DNA of 64,000 nt from Citricoccus sp. SGAir0253. GTDB taxonomy: Bacteria > Actinomycetota > Actinomycetes > Actinomycetales > Micrococcaceae. Every line of letters begins with the position of its first letter. Positions within the stretch are counted from its first letter, which is position 1. Under the pieces are notes generated by a model. That model had not been told where the DNA came from. It saw nothing but the letters and a program-made list of their open reading frames with translations, and did no database searches. The stretch is from contig NZ_CP039424.1 in assembly GCF_005877055.1 (NCBI RefSeq), forward strand, positions 930,001-994,000. The letters are read 5' to 3'. Both the position numbers and the translations under genes were made by a program. Below, piece by piece: positions 63,961-64,000 of this stretch.

Positions 63961-64000
63961 GTGCGTTCTCCTGGGTGTCGGCGGCGCAACGGTCTCCCTC

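Overview
The window is high-GC actinobacterial DNA. The best fit is a member of the Micrococcales, probably Micrococcaceae. This rests on the strong G/C third-position bias, frequent GTG starts, many four-base start/stop overlaps, promoters of TANNNT type lying 6-7 nt before a start codon, and the cell-wall gene backbone glmM, coaA, glmS, acpS, nnr, alr, tsaE. No rRNA, tRNA or CRISPR array was seen.

Layout. 1-1.3 kb: tail of an unrecognised gene, then a CmtR-like metal sensor with a cation efflux protein. 1.4-18.4 kb: backbone genes glmM, coaA and glmS, with interspersed genes for MscL, a VanY-type carboxypeptidase lipoprotein, a D-2-hydroxyacid dehydrogenase, a cation transporter translationally coupled to a short solute-binding lipoprotein, an epimerase/alcohol dehydrogenase pair and an O-acyltransferase with an SGNH domain. 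18.5-38.4 kb: a surface glycan locus. 38.5-43.9 kb: glgX, a small membrane protein, rfbB and an rfbC-rfbD fusion. 43.9-45.8 kb: acpS and nnr. 45.8-49.5 kb: a degraded IS3-family transposase, a second beta-helix protein and a broken rfbA. 49.6-51.8 kb: a small membrane protein, alr and tsaE. 51.9-62.0 kb: a catabolic gene cluster. 62.2-64 kb: two tiny Cys/His proteins and an AI-2E family transporter.

The glycan locus carries three complete amino-sugar modules: a bacillosamine-type set (PglF/E/C/D-like), a UDP-L-FucNAc set (CapE/F/G = FnlA/B/C-like) and a UDP-GlcNAc3NAcA set (WbpA/D/E/B-like). It also has one initiating phosphoglycosyl transferase, two further glycosyltransferases, a Wzx flippase, a Wzy polymerase, an acyltransferase and a beta-helix protein. 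My inference is a Wzx/Wzy-dependent glycan with a repeat of about three N-acetylated sugars. A clear paralogue of the beta-helix protein lies 13 kb away beside the IS remnant. The dTDP-rhamnose pathway is split across the region, and its rfbA has an in-frame TGA exactly where a Trp codon is expected.

The right-hand cluster is one minus-strand arrangement: two amidohydrolase/decarboxylase-fold enzymes, an IclR regulator, an SsuABC/TauABC-like ABC importer with two different permeases, an aldehyde dehydrogenase and a ThDP-dependent enzyme. It looks like an uptake and catabolism system for an organic, perhaps aromatic, carboxylate. I cannot name the substrate.
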